Positions 25,617 to 34,249 of a DNA stretch of 42,885 nucleotides are shown here, one piece after another. The DNA comes from Sulfurimonas sp. (GTDB lineage Bacteria; Campylobacterota; Campylobacteria; Campylobacterales; Sulfurimonadaceae): the NCBI RefSeq assembly GCF_014859695.1, contig NZ_JACUTS010000010.1:1-42885 (forward strand), given 5' to 3'. The notes under the pieces are model-generated. The model saw only the letters and a program-made list of their open reading frames with translations. It searched no databases and was not told the DNA's origin. How positions within the stretch are numbered: position 1 is the first letter of the stretch; every line of letters starts with the position of its first letter. The position numbers were made by a program, and so were the translations under genes.

Positions 25617-26396
25617 ATGAATAAAAAACTTTTAAGACAAGCGCTTCTTTTTGAGGGCAACACTCCTGTATATAGTAGTGTAAAAGAGTTGTGCGCATTG
25701 GCTTCAAACAATCAAAGTGAAAATGAAATCTATTTTTTACAAGCAAAGCGAGGAGAAAGAGCAGTTGTTAAAGATCAAGAGCTTTTTTTTAGGTTTTTGT
25801 CCCAAACGCAAGATGTAAGTATAAATAATTTTGAAGATATATATAATATTTTAAATGCAACATGTAGAAGTGAAAATATTAGATTTAGCGGAGATTCTAA
25901 ATCAAATTTTGTTAGAGTCTTTGATAATGTAGTGGTTGTTAAAAAAAGAGCAGAGATAGCAAAACTTTATAAAAGTGATGATTTAAATGAGCTAGAGAAC
26001 ATAGATAATTTTTTGGCTATAGAAAATGGGGAAACTTTTTTAAATATTGAAAAATTTGCAGAGTATTTTGACGAGCAATATTTTGTATATTTGGCGGGGT
26101 ATGCAAATACGCTTACGAGAGCTTTCTTGAAAACAAAAGAGGTAACTTTTTTTGTAGATTTTGACATTGAGGGGATGAATATTTATGAGAGTTTTACATG
26201 TAGGGCTAAAAAATTGCATATTCCTAAAAACATACAGAGTTATTTTTCAGATAAAAAATATAATAATATCGCATTGTATAAAAAACAAAGAGCAAGAATG
26301 AAAAGTAGCTATTCACAAGATGTCATGCCGATAATAAAACTTATAAAAGAATACAATACGGTAGTCGAACAAGAGATAATATATGAAACACATTGA
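25617..26396 (+). CDS. Wadjet-like JetD (Toprim/TOPOVIA-type nuclease subunit), short form
   Basis: 259 aa. The C-terminal half matches the DUF2220/Toprim part of JetD: Glu136 in AIENGETF, the GYANTL turn, and Asp181-x-Asp183 in FFVDFDIEGMNIY, the acidic metal-binding set of Toprim nucleases. JetD is the subunit that cuts DNA once the SMC complex has recognised a small circular molecule. Known JetD proteins are, from memory, about 350-400 aa with a larger N-terminal arm domain (DUF3322); here only about 130 residues precede the Toprim part. It is the first of four overlapping genes (14-base overlap with the next). The ribosome binding site is weak. Assignment rests on motifs plus operon context. 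Confidence 0.75.
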   Translation: MNKKLLRQALLFEGNTPVYSSVKELCALASNNQSENEIYFLQAKRGERAVVKDQELFFRFLSQTQDVSINNFEDIYNILNATCRSENIRFSGDSKSNFVRVFDNVVVVKKRAEIAKLYKSDDLNELENIDNFLAIENGETFLNIEKFAEYFDEQYFVYLAGYANTLTRAFLKTKEVTFFVDFDIEGMNIYESFTCRAKKLHIPKNIQSYFSDKKYNNIALYKKQRARMKSSYSQDVMPIIKLIKEYNTVVEQEIIYETH

Positions 26397-27477
26397 ACTC
26401 TTAAAACTGCTTCATGAAAACAGAGAGCTTATTGACAGGGCTTATAGACAGGAGTTTTTGCAAAATGTAGAACCTGAGCTTGTCGATTCTACTCTTTTTG
26501 TAAAAATCAGCGACAGATACAAACTCAATAAAAACTATTTAAACTTTGTGGATTCTGTTTTACAAAGAATCGATTACAGTATCATTTTTGGGGATTATGA
26601 AAAAGAGTATAAAGAGCTTGTAAAAAATAAAAAACGCTTTCAAGAGAGAGCGGATGCGTTTTACAAATCTGCCATTATGAAACTTATAGATGATTTGTAC
26701 TTTAAGTTTTACAATCGTGACAGAGAGATACAGATACTTTTGCTGAGACTTGAAAATGACACCTCTTTAGATATAGATATTTTACTTGAAAATGCTGCTG
26801 ATATTTTAGAAAAAATAGACGAGCTTATAGGTGCAAATCAAAAAATCGGTGCTTTTTTTAGGAAAGATTTGAGAGGTCTTGATAGTGAGATAGATACTCT
26901 TTTGCAAAATATCAGCGTCAATATTTTATACTACATTCAAAATATCAACACTTACATAAAAGAGATAAATCAGTTTATCATCCAAACGAAAAAGCGACGA
27001 ATTCAAAATAAACAGATTATAAAACTCTCAAATATGATTTTAGATGAGGATGTTAATGCCTTGGATGAGTACCTGAGTCTGCACTATAAAAACCTCTACT
27101 TTAGTGTTGAGCGCAGTCAAAAAAACAGAATTCACAGTTTTGCCTCAGATGATGATATAGTGAAGATGAAAAAAGAGTTAAAGAGTCTGTTTTCAAATAT
27201 CGTGTTAGAAAAACCTGTAAAAACTGCTCCAATAAAAATGCAGGCAAAAGAGAAATTGGAGATAGTAGATATACAAAAAATTCTCAAAGATTTACAAGCA
27301 AAAAAAAGTGATGATATATTTTTATTTATTAAGTCTCATGGAGAGTTAGAGAGATTTACGCAGAGCGAATTAATAAATGAGGCATTTAAAGTTTACTTGC
27401 AGATTACAACAAATAAACAGGTTATGTTTGGTAAGTGTTTTAATGAGTTTGGTATAAAGGTGGCGCAATGGCAATAG
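26383..27477 (+). CDS. Wadjet-like JetA (MukF/kleisin-type subunit)
   Basis: 364 aa, all helical by appearance. The N-terminal part (about 1-90) could be the winged-helix region, the middle (about 95-210) contains long helices resembling the MukF dimer/linker helices, and the C-terminal part (about 285-364) looks like a second small winged-helix domain. No enzymatic motif is visible, as expected for a kleisin that bridges the SMC heads. It overlaps the neighbours on both sides (14 and 10 bases). It is shorter than the roughly 480 aa I recall for type I JetA, so identification depends mainly on position between JetD-like and JetB/JetC-like genes. Confidence 0.65.
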   Translation: MKHIELLKLLHENRELIDRAYRQEFLQNVEPELVDSTLFVKISDRYKLNKNYLNFVDSVLQRIDYSIIFGDYEKEYKELVKNKKRFQERADAFYKSAIMKLIDDLYFKFYNRDREIQILLLRLENDTSLDIDILLENAADILEKIDELIGANQKIGAFFRKDLRGLDSEIDTLLQNISVNILYYIQNINTYIKEINQFIIQTKKRRIQNKQIIKLSNMILDEDVNALDEYLSLHYKNLYFSVERSQKNRIHSFASDDDIVKMKKELKSLFSNIVLEKPVKTAPIKMQAKEKLEIVDIQKILKDLQAKKSDDIFLFIKSHGELERFTQSELINEAFKVYLQITTNKQVMFGKCFNEFGIKVAQWQ

Positions 27478-28004
27478 GTTTGGATGAGGTTTTTAAAGTT
27501 TTGAGCAAGGGTGTGATAATCTCTATAAATTCACAAAAGTATCTTGAGGTAGCAAAGTTTTTGATGATAGATGAAAATTTTGATGAGTTATATAAGATTT
27601 TAAATAAGTTAGGCTTTATCCTTAATGGTGAAAACGGCTATTTTTACATCTCAAAAAAAGAGACTATGCATGAGGGTGAGCTAAACAGCTTTTTAAACAA
27701 TCATAAAAATACCCTGATTGCTATCGCGATTTTAAAACAACTTTTTCCTTACTTGGAGAGAGGCAGTGTGCTTAAACAGACAGATTTTATAGTGCATTAT
27801 AAACAAAAAGAGGATCCCCGTTTGCAACAGAAATTTGAATATATTTTTAAGAGCAAAGATTTAAAAGATATAGTGGAAAAGTTTTTTGATTTGTTGGAGA
27901 AAAACTACATTTTAGAGAAAAAAGAGAGTGATTCTAAAGATGATTATCTCGTGCTTAGTTCCATAGAGTACTATACAAAAATTGTTCAAAGCGTGGCATC
28001 GTAA
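27468..28004 (+). CDS. Wadjet-like JetB (MukE/KITE-type subunit)
   Basis: 178 aa with two probable winged-helix segments (about 35-100 and 110-175), including KQLFPYLERGSVLKQTDFIV and a DUF4194-like middle. JetB/MukE proteins bind the kleisin and DNA. AAAGG before the ATG is a good ribosome binding site. The gene shares one base with the SMC gene (TAATG), so the two should be made in coupled amounts. The family match is weak by eye; size, order and overlap support it. Confidence 0.65.
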   Translation: MAIGLDEVFKVLSKGVIISINSQKYLEVAKFLMIDENFDELYKILNKLGFILNGENGYFYISKKETMHEGELNSFLNNHKNTLIAIAILKQLFPYLERGSVLKQTDFIVHYKQKEDPRLQQKFEYIFKSKDLKDIVEKFFDLLEKNYILEKKESDSKDDYLVLSSIEYYTKIVQSVAS

Positions 28005-31000
28005 TGATTAAAAAACTCATACTGATAAACTCTGCAAACTTTAATTTTTTAGACGTAAGTTTAGAAAAAGACCTTTTTTTCTTAGGTGATAACGGAAGCG
28101 GAAAAACAACCGTCATTAGAGCTATACATTATCTTTTCAGCGGCGATGTAAGAAACCTCGGCATTCCAAGTGACAAGGATGGTTTTAAAGAGTACTATTT
28201 TAAATTTTCCAACTCCTACATGATATATGTTTTTGAAGATTTTTTTATCTTCATGTATAAGAGCGGCGGTGAAATAGTCAAGATGTTTTCTAAGCAAAAA
28301 TTTGACCTTGCAAAAGTGATGAATGACAAGCGTGAGCTTTACGAATTAGATGAGATTAACAAGTATATCAGGTCGCCAAATCTTAAAAAAAGAGTGACAT
28401 CACTTGGCGAGTATAGAGAAATAATTTACGGCAACAATAAAAAATATTTAGATTTTAAATTTACCTTCATTAAAAATAACGAAATTTTTATAGGGCTTTT
28501 TAACGAGATATTTAATATTGACAAATCAATCATAGACTCAAGAAGTATAAAAAAAGCGATTCAAACTACACTTGATTATGAAAAAAAAGTTATAGACTTT
28601 GACCATGAAGAGTATCTTCAGGAGATATATAAGTTCAAATCTGAATATAGATTTTTTAAAGAGTTTGAGAAGCAGAAAAAAAATATTGATGAAGCTTTCG
28701 TACTCAAAGAGACTCTTCTCTCTTTGGAAGATGATATAAGTGAATTAAAAGAGTTTATAGTTTATAGAGTTGCACATGAGAGAGAAGAGTTAAGCACTTC
28801 GGCGGCACATGCACTTAAAATTGACATGGAGCTTGCCAAAACAAAAGAGTTGCATAAAAGAAGTTCGGCTATTTTAGACAGATGCCAGAAGAACTTTAGA
28901 GAACATCTTCATACTTTGGAGTTGGAAGTAAAATCTATCAAAGCTCTCAAAGAGAAGTTTTCACATGAGAGTGTTTTGGCAAACAGGGACAAAGCGGACA
29001 GACATGAAGAGGTACAAAGCAGACAGAGCGAACTCCAAGCGAGTTATATAAAACTCAAATCCGGTTTTGAGAGTGAACTTGACAACATTCAAAAAGAGAT
29101 AGCAGAACTTCTTTATAAAAGAGATAAAGAGCTTCCGCGAGAGCTACAGAGCAAAAAGTTTAACCAGACGCAACTGTTCAAAAATGAACTGGGCGAGAAG
29201 ATACAAAAAAAAGAGTTAGAGTTTTCTACCAGACAAAATGTTGCACTTTTGAGTGAGAGTGACATAAGAGAGGAGATAACGCAGTTTGAATCAGAGATAA
29301 AGAGTAAAAAATCAGTTTTAAACAGTGCCTCAGACGAGCATAAAGCTTTTGTAAAAAAACTCCAAGAGTCTCATGAAAAAGAGGAAGATAAAAATAGAGC
29401 AGAGATAAAGCTTAAGCGCGAATTGATAGATACTAAAAAAAGAGAGATTAAAAATTTTAAACTTGATTTAGAAGATTTACAGCGATTACATGTAAGAGAA
29501 GTAGATGAAAATAAAAGCAGTTATGAAAATGAACTTAGCAGGCACACAAAAGAGATACAAAAATATCACGGTATGATAGTCTCAAAGCCAAACTCATTTA
29601 AAGAGTATCTACATGAAGAGGTTGATGGCTGGGAAAGTGAACTTTATCCATTACTTGATGATGCCTTGCTTGATATGAGCATAGAAGAGTTAAAGCCGAA
29701 ATTACACCCTCAAAACAGGCTTTTTGCAATAGAGCTAGATAAAAAGAGTCTTAAGTCTATGCTCACAAAAGATGAAGCAGAGAGAAAAGTAGAGGAGTTA
29801 ACCCTTCAAAAAGAGAATCTACAGAGCAGCTATAGAGAGTCACAAGAGAGGCTTGAAGCAAAATATAAAAAGATTAGAGAATCCATAGAAGCCAAAGAGG
29901 AGTTTGCCGCTAAAGATATAGAACTTTTGGCGGGTGAAATAGAGGCACTAGAAGAGAATATCAGGCTTCTTGGCGAAGGGCTCACTTTAAAAATACAAGA
30001 GGCTCACGACACTTATAAGATAAAAGAGAAGCAGTTTAATTTAGATATGCAAAATTTGCTTCAAGAGATTAGATACAACATACAAGAGATAGAGAGAATT
30101 CATAAAGAGATTAGAGTTGATAGAAGCAGGGTAAATGATGCCTTGCAAGATTTAAAAGACGAGTATTTTGAGGATGTAAAACGAGAAACCCAAAAACTCG
30201 AAATATGGCTTCAAAATGAACAAAAGAGGATAGATACATTTGTAAAAATAAAAGAGGAACAAAAGTACAAGATAACCAAAGATGAGAGAGTAAAAGAGCT
30301 TGAAGCGAGTCTCTCAGAGATAGACAAAGAGTTATCTGAATGTTTACTCTCTAAAGAGTTTTTGGCAGAGTATGAGAAAAGAAAAGATGAAATAATCACA
30401 CTTGCACAAAAAGAGAGTGACTTAGAAAATATAAAACTCAAACATGAAGAGTTTAAAAAACGACTTGAGATAAAGATAGAGAACTATGAGTATAAAAAAG
30501 ATGAGCTGATTGAAGCAAAAAAAGCTCATGCAAACAAAGACAAGAAACTCAAAAAAGGGTTAAGTGATTTTGAACTTTTGGAAGATATATTTGAACTTAT
30601 AACTCCAAAAGAGAGCGGCGAATTTTTGTACATGTTAGTAGAGCGCTACAATGCACATTTACTTGAGTATAAAAGTAAAAAGGTTGACCTGAAAACCAAA
30701 CTTGACAAGATAAATGTGCTTAAAAATTCTCAAAATGAAATAGAGATTAATTTTAAATTTGAGGAGTACGACAGCGTTCTTTTTATCTCCTCTACACCAA
30801 ACACAATTGTGAAAATTGATGATGTTGTAGAGTTTAAAAACAAAAAGTTAGAGATGGTAAAACAAAACGGACACAAAAAATTTATAAACTTTGTAAACAA
30901 CTTGCTTCCTCAAAAAATGTCTATTTTTAACGATAGTGAAGACAGATTCTTCTCTCAAGTCGCAAAGATAAATAAGAACCTCTCGGAGATAGATTTTGGC

Positions 31001-31576
31001 GTGATTAAAAACATCAAAATTGATACACAGGCGGGTAATAAAAAAAGTATAGCCAAACTTTTAAATGAGTTACATGTCAATGTTTCAAACCTCGGTTCAC
31101 TGCTTAATGAGGGTTCGCTCTTTTACGATAAAGATGAAGTTTTGGTAGAGCTGGGTCGCTTGGAGATGAAGTTTAAAGAGATAAAACAAGAACTCAAAGG
31201 AAACTCGATTTCGCTTCAAGACACTATAGATTTGAGTTTGTCTTTTAATGAAAACGGCAAACAGATTTCGCAAGTTTCACAACTCAAAAATGAGAGCTCA
31301 ACGGGTGGAAGTATGCTGCTTAAAATCGCTATTGCGGTAGCTATTTTAAAACTGTTTATAAAAGATGATGAAACCCCATTTTTTCTAATTGTTGATGAGG
31401 TATCGCGTCTTCATAGTGATAATCAGGAAAAGCTAAGAGCGTTCGCAAACTTTAAAGGTTTCGGTATCATATTTGTAACACCGGAGCCAACATATTCAAA
31501 ACCGGAAGCGATAAAATACTACAGATTTAGAAAAAATGCAGATGATGAGTTTGAAGCGATTGAACTCAATGTGTGA
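28004..31576 (+). CDS. Wadjet-like JetC (MukB-type SMC ATPase)
   Basis: 1190 aa SMC protein. Walker A GDNGSGKT at 28-35; long coiled coil (about 215-520); a globular hinge-like segment around 527-600 (KPNSFKEYLHEEVDGWESEL); returning coiled coil (about 610-900); then the C-terminal head with an ABC signature variant SSTGGSMLLKIAIA (about 1098) and Walker B FFLIVDEVSRL (Asp1131, Glu1132). The STGG signature and small hinge place it with MukB/MksB/JetC, not with chromosomal SMC or SbcC (no CxxC zinc hook). It would extrude DNA loops and position JetD on closed circular plasmids. Last gene of the island; the M18 peptidase gene follows after 26 bases. Confidence 0.85.
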   Translation: MIKKLILINSANFNFLDVSLEKDLFFLGDNGSGKTTVIRAIHYLFSGDVRNLGIPSDKDGFKEYYFKFSNSYMIYVFEDFFIFMYKSGGEIVKMFSKQKFDLAKVMNDKRELYELDEINKYIRSPNLKKRVTSLGEYREIIYGNNKKYLDFKFTFIKNNEIFIGLFNEIFNIDKSIIDSRSIKKAIQTTLDYEKKVIDFDHEEYLQEIYKFKSEYRFFKEFEKQKKNIDEAFVLKETLLSLEDDISELKEFIVYRVAHEREELSTSAAHALKIDMELAKTKELHKRSSAILDRCQKNFREHLHTLELEVKSIKALKEKFSHESVLANRDKADRHEEVQSRQSELQASYIKLKSGFESELDNIQKEIAELLYKRDKELPRELQSKKFNQTQLFKNELGEKIQKKELEFSTRQNVALLSESDIREEITQFESEIKSKKSVLNSASDEHKAFVKKLQESHEKEEDKNRAEIKLKRELIDTKKREIKNFKLDLEDLQRLHVREVDENKSSYENELSRHTKEIQKYHGMIVSKPNSFKEYLHEEVDGWESELYPLLDDALLDMSIEELKPKLHPQNRLFAIELDKKSLKSMLTKDEAERKVEELTLQKENLQSSYRESQERLEAKYKKIRESIEAKEEFAAKDIELLAGEIEALEENIRLLGEGLTLKIQEAHDTYKIKEKQFNLDMQNLLQEIRYNIQEIERIHKEIRVDRSRVNDALQDLKDEYFEDVKRETQKLEIWLQNEQKRIDTFVKIKEEQKYKITKDERVKELEASLSEIDKELSECLLSKEFLAEYEKRKDEIITLAQKESDLENIKLKHEEFKKRLEIKIENYEYKKDELIEAKKAHANKDKKLKKGLSDFELLEDIFELITPKESGEFLYMLVERYNAHLLEYKSKKVDLKTKLDKINVLKNSQNEIEINFKFEEYDSVLFISSTPNTIVKIDDVVEFKNKKLEMVKQNGHKKFINFVNNLLPQKMSIFNDSEDRFFSQVAKINKNLSEIDFGVIKNIKIDTQAGNKKSIAKLLNELHVNVSNLGSLLNEGSLFYDKDEVLVELGRLEMKFKEIKQELKGNSISLQDTIDLSLSFNENGKQISQVSQLKNESSTGGSMLLKIAIAVAILKLFIKDDETPFFLIVDEVSRLHSDNQEKLRAFANFKGFGIIFVTPEPTYSKPEAIKYYRFRKNADDEFEAIELNV

Positions 31577-31602
31577 AAAATTAATACAAAGGTAATTAAA
31601 TA

Positions 31603-32862
31603 ATGATAAAACAAGATTTCAATGAAGGTTTGCTGGGTTTTTTGGATGCTTCGCCTACGCCGTTTCATGCAACTATAAATATGGCTGGAATGTTTGAAAA
31701 CGCCGGTTTTATAAAGCTAAACGAGATTGAGAAGTGGTCATTGGAGAAGGGGAAGAAGTACTACGTCACACGCAACGACTCATCTATCATAGCTTTTACA
31801 TATTCCGGCTCTAAAAACTACGTTATGGTCGGTGCGCATACTGACTCTCCCAACCTAAAACTAAAGCCAAATCCGGTTATAAAAGAGCACGGAGTCGTAA
31901 AGTTTGGAGTTGAGCCTTACGGCGGAGTTCTCTTAAACACTTGGTTTGACAGGGATCTCTCTTTGGCGGGGCGAGTGACCTATCTTGACTCAAATAACGT
32001 CATTAAAGATGCGCTTATTGATGCCAAAAAAGCTATCGCAATCATTCCATCTCTTGCCATCCACCTCGATAGAGAGGTAAACGAGAAAAAAAGCGTCAAT
32101 GCACAAACGGATATTACGCCGATACTCTCTACATCTGAGGAGTTTAGTTTTGAGCTCTTTTTAAAAGAGCAGCTAAAGTCAAGCGGTGTGGATGATGTAA
32201 AAGAGCTTTATGCAAACGAGCTTAGTTTTTACGACACGCAAAAAGCCTCTTTTGTGGGGTTACATGACGAGTTTATCGCAAGTGCGAGAGTTGACAACCT
32301 GCTTAGCTGTTATGTCGGGATGCTTTGTGTTTGCAGCGTTGGCGAAGATAAACCGATGCTCTTTATTGCAAGTGATCATGAAGAGGTTGGAAGCGAGAGT
32401 ACGTCGGGGGCAGGGGGCTCGTTTTTGGAGAGCACGCTCAAGCGTATGTTTGGAGATTTTGAAGAGTATACGCAGATGATGCGCTCGTCTATGCTTATAA
32501 GTGCGGACAATGCGCATGCAATCCATCCAAACTTCCCAAGCAAACATGACTCAAACCATGCACCGCTTATAAACAAAGGGAGTGTCGTCAAAGTCAATGC
32601 AAATCAGCGTTACGCCTCCAACTCAAAGACGATTTCAAGATTTATGAATGTTGCATCCTCCATCGGCGAGCCGATTCAGAACTTTGTAACAAGAAGCGAT
32701 ATGGGGTGCGGCTCAACCATCGGTCCTATAACAGCCTCAAGACTCGGCATTGAGACTCTCGACGTTGGGCTTCCGACATTTGCGATGCACTCTATCAGAG
32801 AGCTTTGCGGAAGCGATGATGCATATAGTCTTTATAAAATCGTTTTGGGATTTAACGACTGA
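31603..32862 (+). CDS. M18 family aminopeptidase
   Basis: 419 aa cytoplasmic dizinc aminopeptidase (ApeB/DAP type, preference for acidic N-termini). Metal and catalytic motifs are all visible: GAHTDSPNLKLKP, RVDNLLSCY, ASDHEEVGSES, SADNAHAIHPN and the final FAMHSIREL. Length is normal. AAAGG upstream of the ATG. Its stop overlaps the ATG of the next kinase gene by one base, so the two are co-translated despite unrelated functions. Confidence 0.93.
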   Translation: MIKQDFNEGLLGFLDASPTPFHATINMAGMFENAGFIKLNEIEKWSLEKGKKYYVTRNDSSIIAFTYSGSKNYVMVGAHTDSPNLKLKPNPVIKEHGVVKFGVEPYGGVLLNTWFDRDLSLAGRVTYLDSNNVIKDALIDAKKAIAIIPSLAIHLDREVNEKKSVNAQTDITPILSTSEEFSFELFLKEQLKSSGVDDVKELYANELSFYDTQKASFVGLHDEFIASARVDNLLSCYVGMLCVCSVGEDKPMLFIASDHEEVGSESTSGAGGSFLESTLKRMFGDFEEYTQMMRSSMLISADNAHAIHPNFPSKHDSNHAPLINKGSVVKVNANQRYASNSKTISRFMNVASSIGEPIQNFVTRSDMGCGSTIGPITASRLGIETLDVGLPTFAMHSIRELCGSDDAYSLYKIVLGFND

Positions 32863-33845
32863 TGTCAGGCATAACACCCGATGAGCTAAGCCTTCTTATA
32901 GAGCAGACCTATAAGGTAGAGAAGGAGTTTAACGAGCTAAAAGCCTCTTATGCGCATCTGCAAGATACCGTTGAGGAAGTTGTTGAGTTTTTGCCAAACG
33001 CCATCTGGATACTACAAAAAGACGGTAGCGTTTTTCTGCAAAACTCTCAGGCAAAATCACTTGGCGAACTCTTTGAACTTTTGGAGCTTAAAAATGATGA
33101 CTATGAGGTGCAGTTTAGCTCAAAATCCTACCTTATTAAAAGCTCTTCATACAAAGAGAAATTACTTCTTAGCGCGACCGATATAACCGAGCAGAAGAGA
33201 AAAGAGAATCTCGCAACCATGGGGCAGATGGCGGCACATCTCTCTCATGAGATAAGAAATCCCATAGGCTCCATCTCGCTTTTGAGCTCCACGCTAAAAA
33301 AGAGGGTGCTTCCGGAGAATGTGCCAATTGTCGAGGAGATTCAAAAGTCGGTATGCAGGATTGAGAGGATTGTAAAAGCAACGCTTATGTTTAGTAAAGG
33401 TGTGCATGCAAACAAAGCGCCATTTATGTGGAGTGAACTTCAAGATGCCCTAGATATGGCTGTTGGGTACTACGGTTATACAAAAGATATAACATTTGTA
33501 TTTCCGGAGCAGAAATTTATACTAAATGCCGACAAAGATCTTCTTGAGATGCTCTTTTCAAATTTTTTAACCAATGCCATCGATGCAATAGAGCTTGATG
33601 ATAATGAGTGCGGAAGCGTTGAGATTGTTTATGAATGTGATGATAAATTTCATAAATTTTACGTTTATGACAGCGGTGTGATGATTGAAAATACCAAAGA
33701 GCTTTTTGAGGCATTTAAGAGTACAAAAGTCAAAGGAAACGGCTTGGGGCTTGTTCTCTCAAGACAGATTGCCGAGGCTCACGGGGGAAGTGTTGAGCTG
33801 CTTGAGGGCAAAAGAAAGGGTTTTGAGATAAAACTTGCGCTATGA
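32862..33845 (+). CDS. flgS: Soluble sensor histidine kinase, FlgS-like
   Basis: 327 aa with no membrane helix. N-terminal coiled coil (about 8-45) and a small PAS-like domain (about 42-110) precede HisKA with His129 in LSHEIRNPIGS and HATPase_c with NFLTNAIDAIE, the degenerate DSGVMI G1 box and GNGLGLVLS. This layout and length match FlgS of Campylobacter and Helicobacter, which senses the flagellar export apparatus and phosphorylates FlgR to activate sigma-54 flagellar genes. No FlgR or flagellar gene is in the window, so the name is a family-level inference. Confidence 0.7.
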   Translation: MSGITPDELSLLIEQTYKVEKEFNELKASYAHLQDTVEEVVEFLPNAIWILQKDGSVFLQNSQAKSLGELFELLELKNDDYEVQFSSKSYLIKSSSYKEKLLLSATDITEQKRKENLATMGQMAAHLSHEIRNPIGSISLLSSTLKKRVLPENVPIVEEIQKSVCRIERIVKATLMFSKGVHANKAPFMWSELQDALDMAVGYYGYTKDITFVFPEQKFILNADKDLLEMLFSNFLTNAIDAIELDDNECGSVEIVYECDDKFHKFYVYDSGVMIENTKELFEAFKSTKVKGNGLGLVLSRQIAEAHGGSVELLEGKRKGFEIKLAL

Positions 33846-33898
33846 CAATTTTTTTTGAATTATAAGATGTTAGAATAAACGAAAAAAAAGGGGTAAAT

Positions 33899-34186
33899 GT
33901 GAAAAAAGAGTTGATCGAGGTTCCAAGAGCTACACTGGATTTTTATAAATATGAAGAGGATGGCTTGACATACTATGAGTACGATGCAACAGGTTGTCAG
34001 CCGCCTGAGCCTATGGTAAACACAATGGTTGGTCTCTCTCTTCTTAAGAGCAAAAATGATAGACTAGTCGGAATATTTTTTCACGAGCCGTTTCCTCTAT
34101 ATGACAGGATTCCTCTCACAATATCACACGAAGCTGCGCAGCTTGAGAGCGGTGACTTTAGAATAACTTTTAAACTCGAAGAATAA
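33899..34186 (+). CDS. Conserved small protein, unrecognised
   Basis: 95 aa soluble acidic protein, starting at GTG with AAAAGGGG upstream. It has an aromatic-rich start (TLDFYKYEEDGLTYYEYDA), a CQPPEPMVNTM motif and a beta-rich remainder. Codon use is like its neighbours. No family is recognised; a 53-base gap separates it from the kinase, so it may or may not be co-transcribed. Confidence 0.75.
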   Translation: MKKELIEVPRATLDFYKYEEDGLTYYEYDATGCQPPEPMVNTMVGLSLLKSKNDRLVGIFFHEPFPLYDRIPLTISHEAAQLESGDFRITFKLEE

Positions 34187-34192
34187 GCCAAT

Positions 34193-34245
34193 TAGTTAAA
34201 CTTTGTTATCTAAATTTAACTAGAATATCCTTTTTAAATAAGGAT
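34193..34245 (+). promoter_or_regulatory. Control region of ccsBA with two inverted repeats
   Basis: TAGTTAAA (34193-34200) and TTTAACTA (34215-34222) form an 8-bp perfect inverted repeat just before a -10-like TAGAAT (34221-34226). Directly after it, TATCCTT and AAGGATA (34225-34231 and 34239-34245) could pair across a seven-base loop and cover the AAGGA ribosome binding site. The former could be an operator or a weak terminator of the previous gene. Confidence 0.4.
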
Positions 34246-34249
34246 ACAT

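Noticed and set aside
28004-31576. Chromosomal SMC or SbcC/Rad50 for the large ATPase
   Set aside because: No zinc-hook CxxC in the middle, the signature is MukB-like (STGG), and small MukE/MukF-size partners plus a Toprim gene overlap it; Wadjet/Mks fits better.
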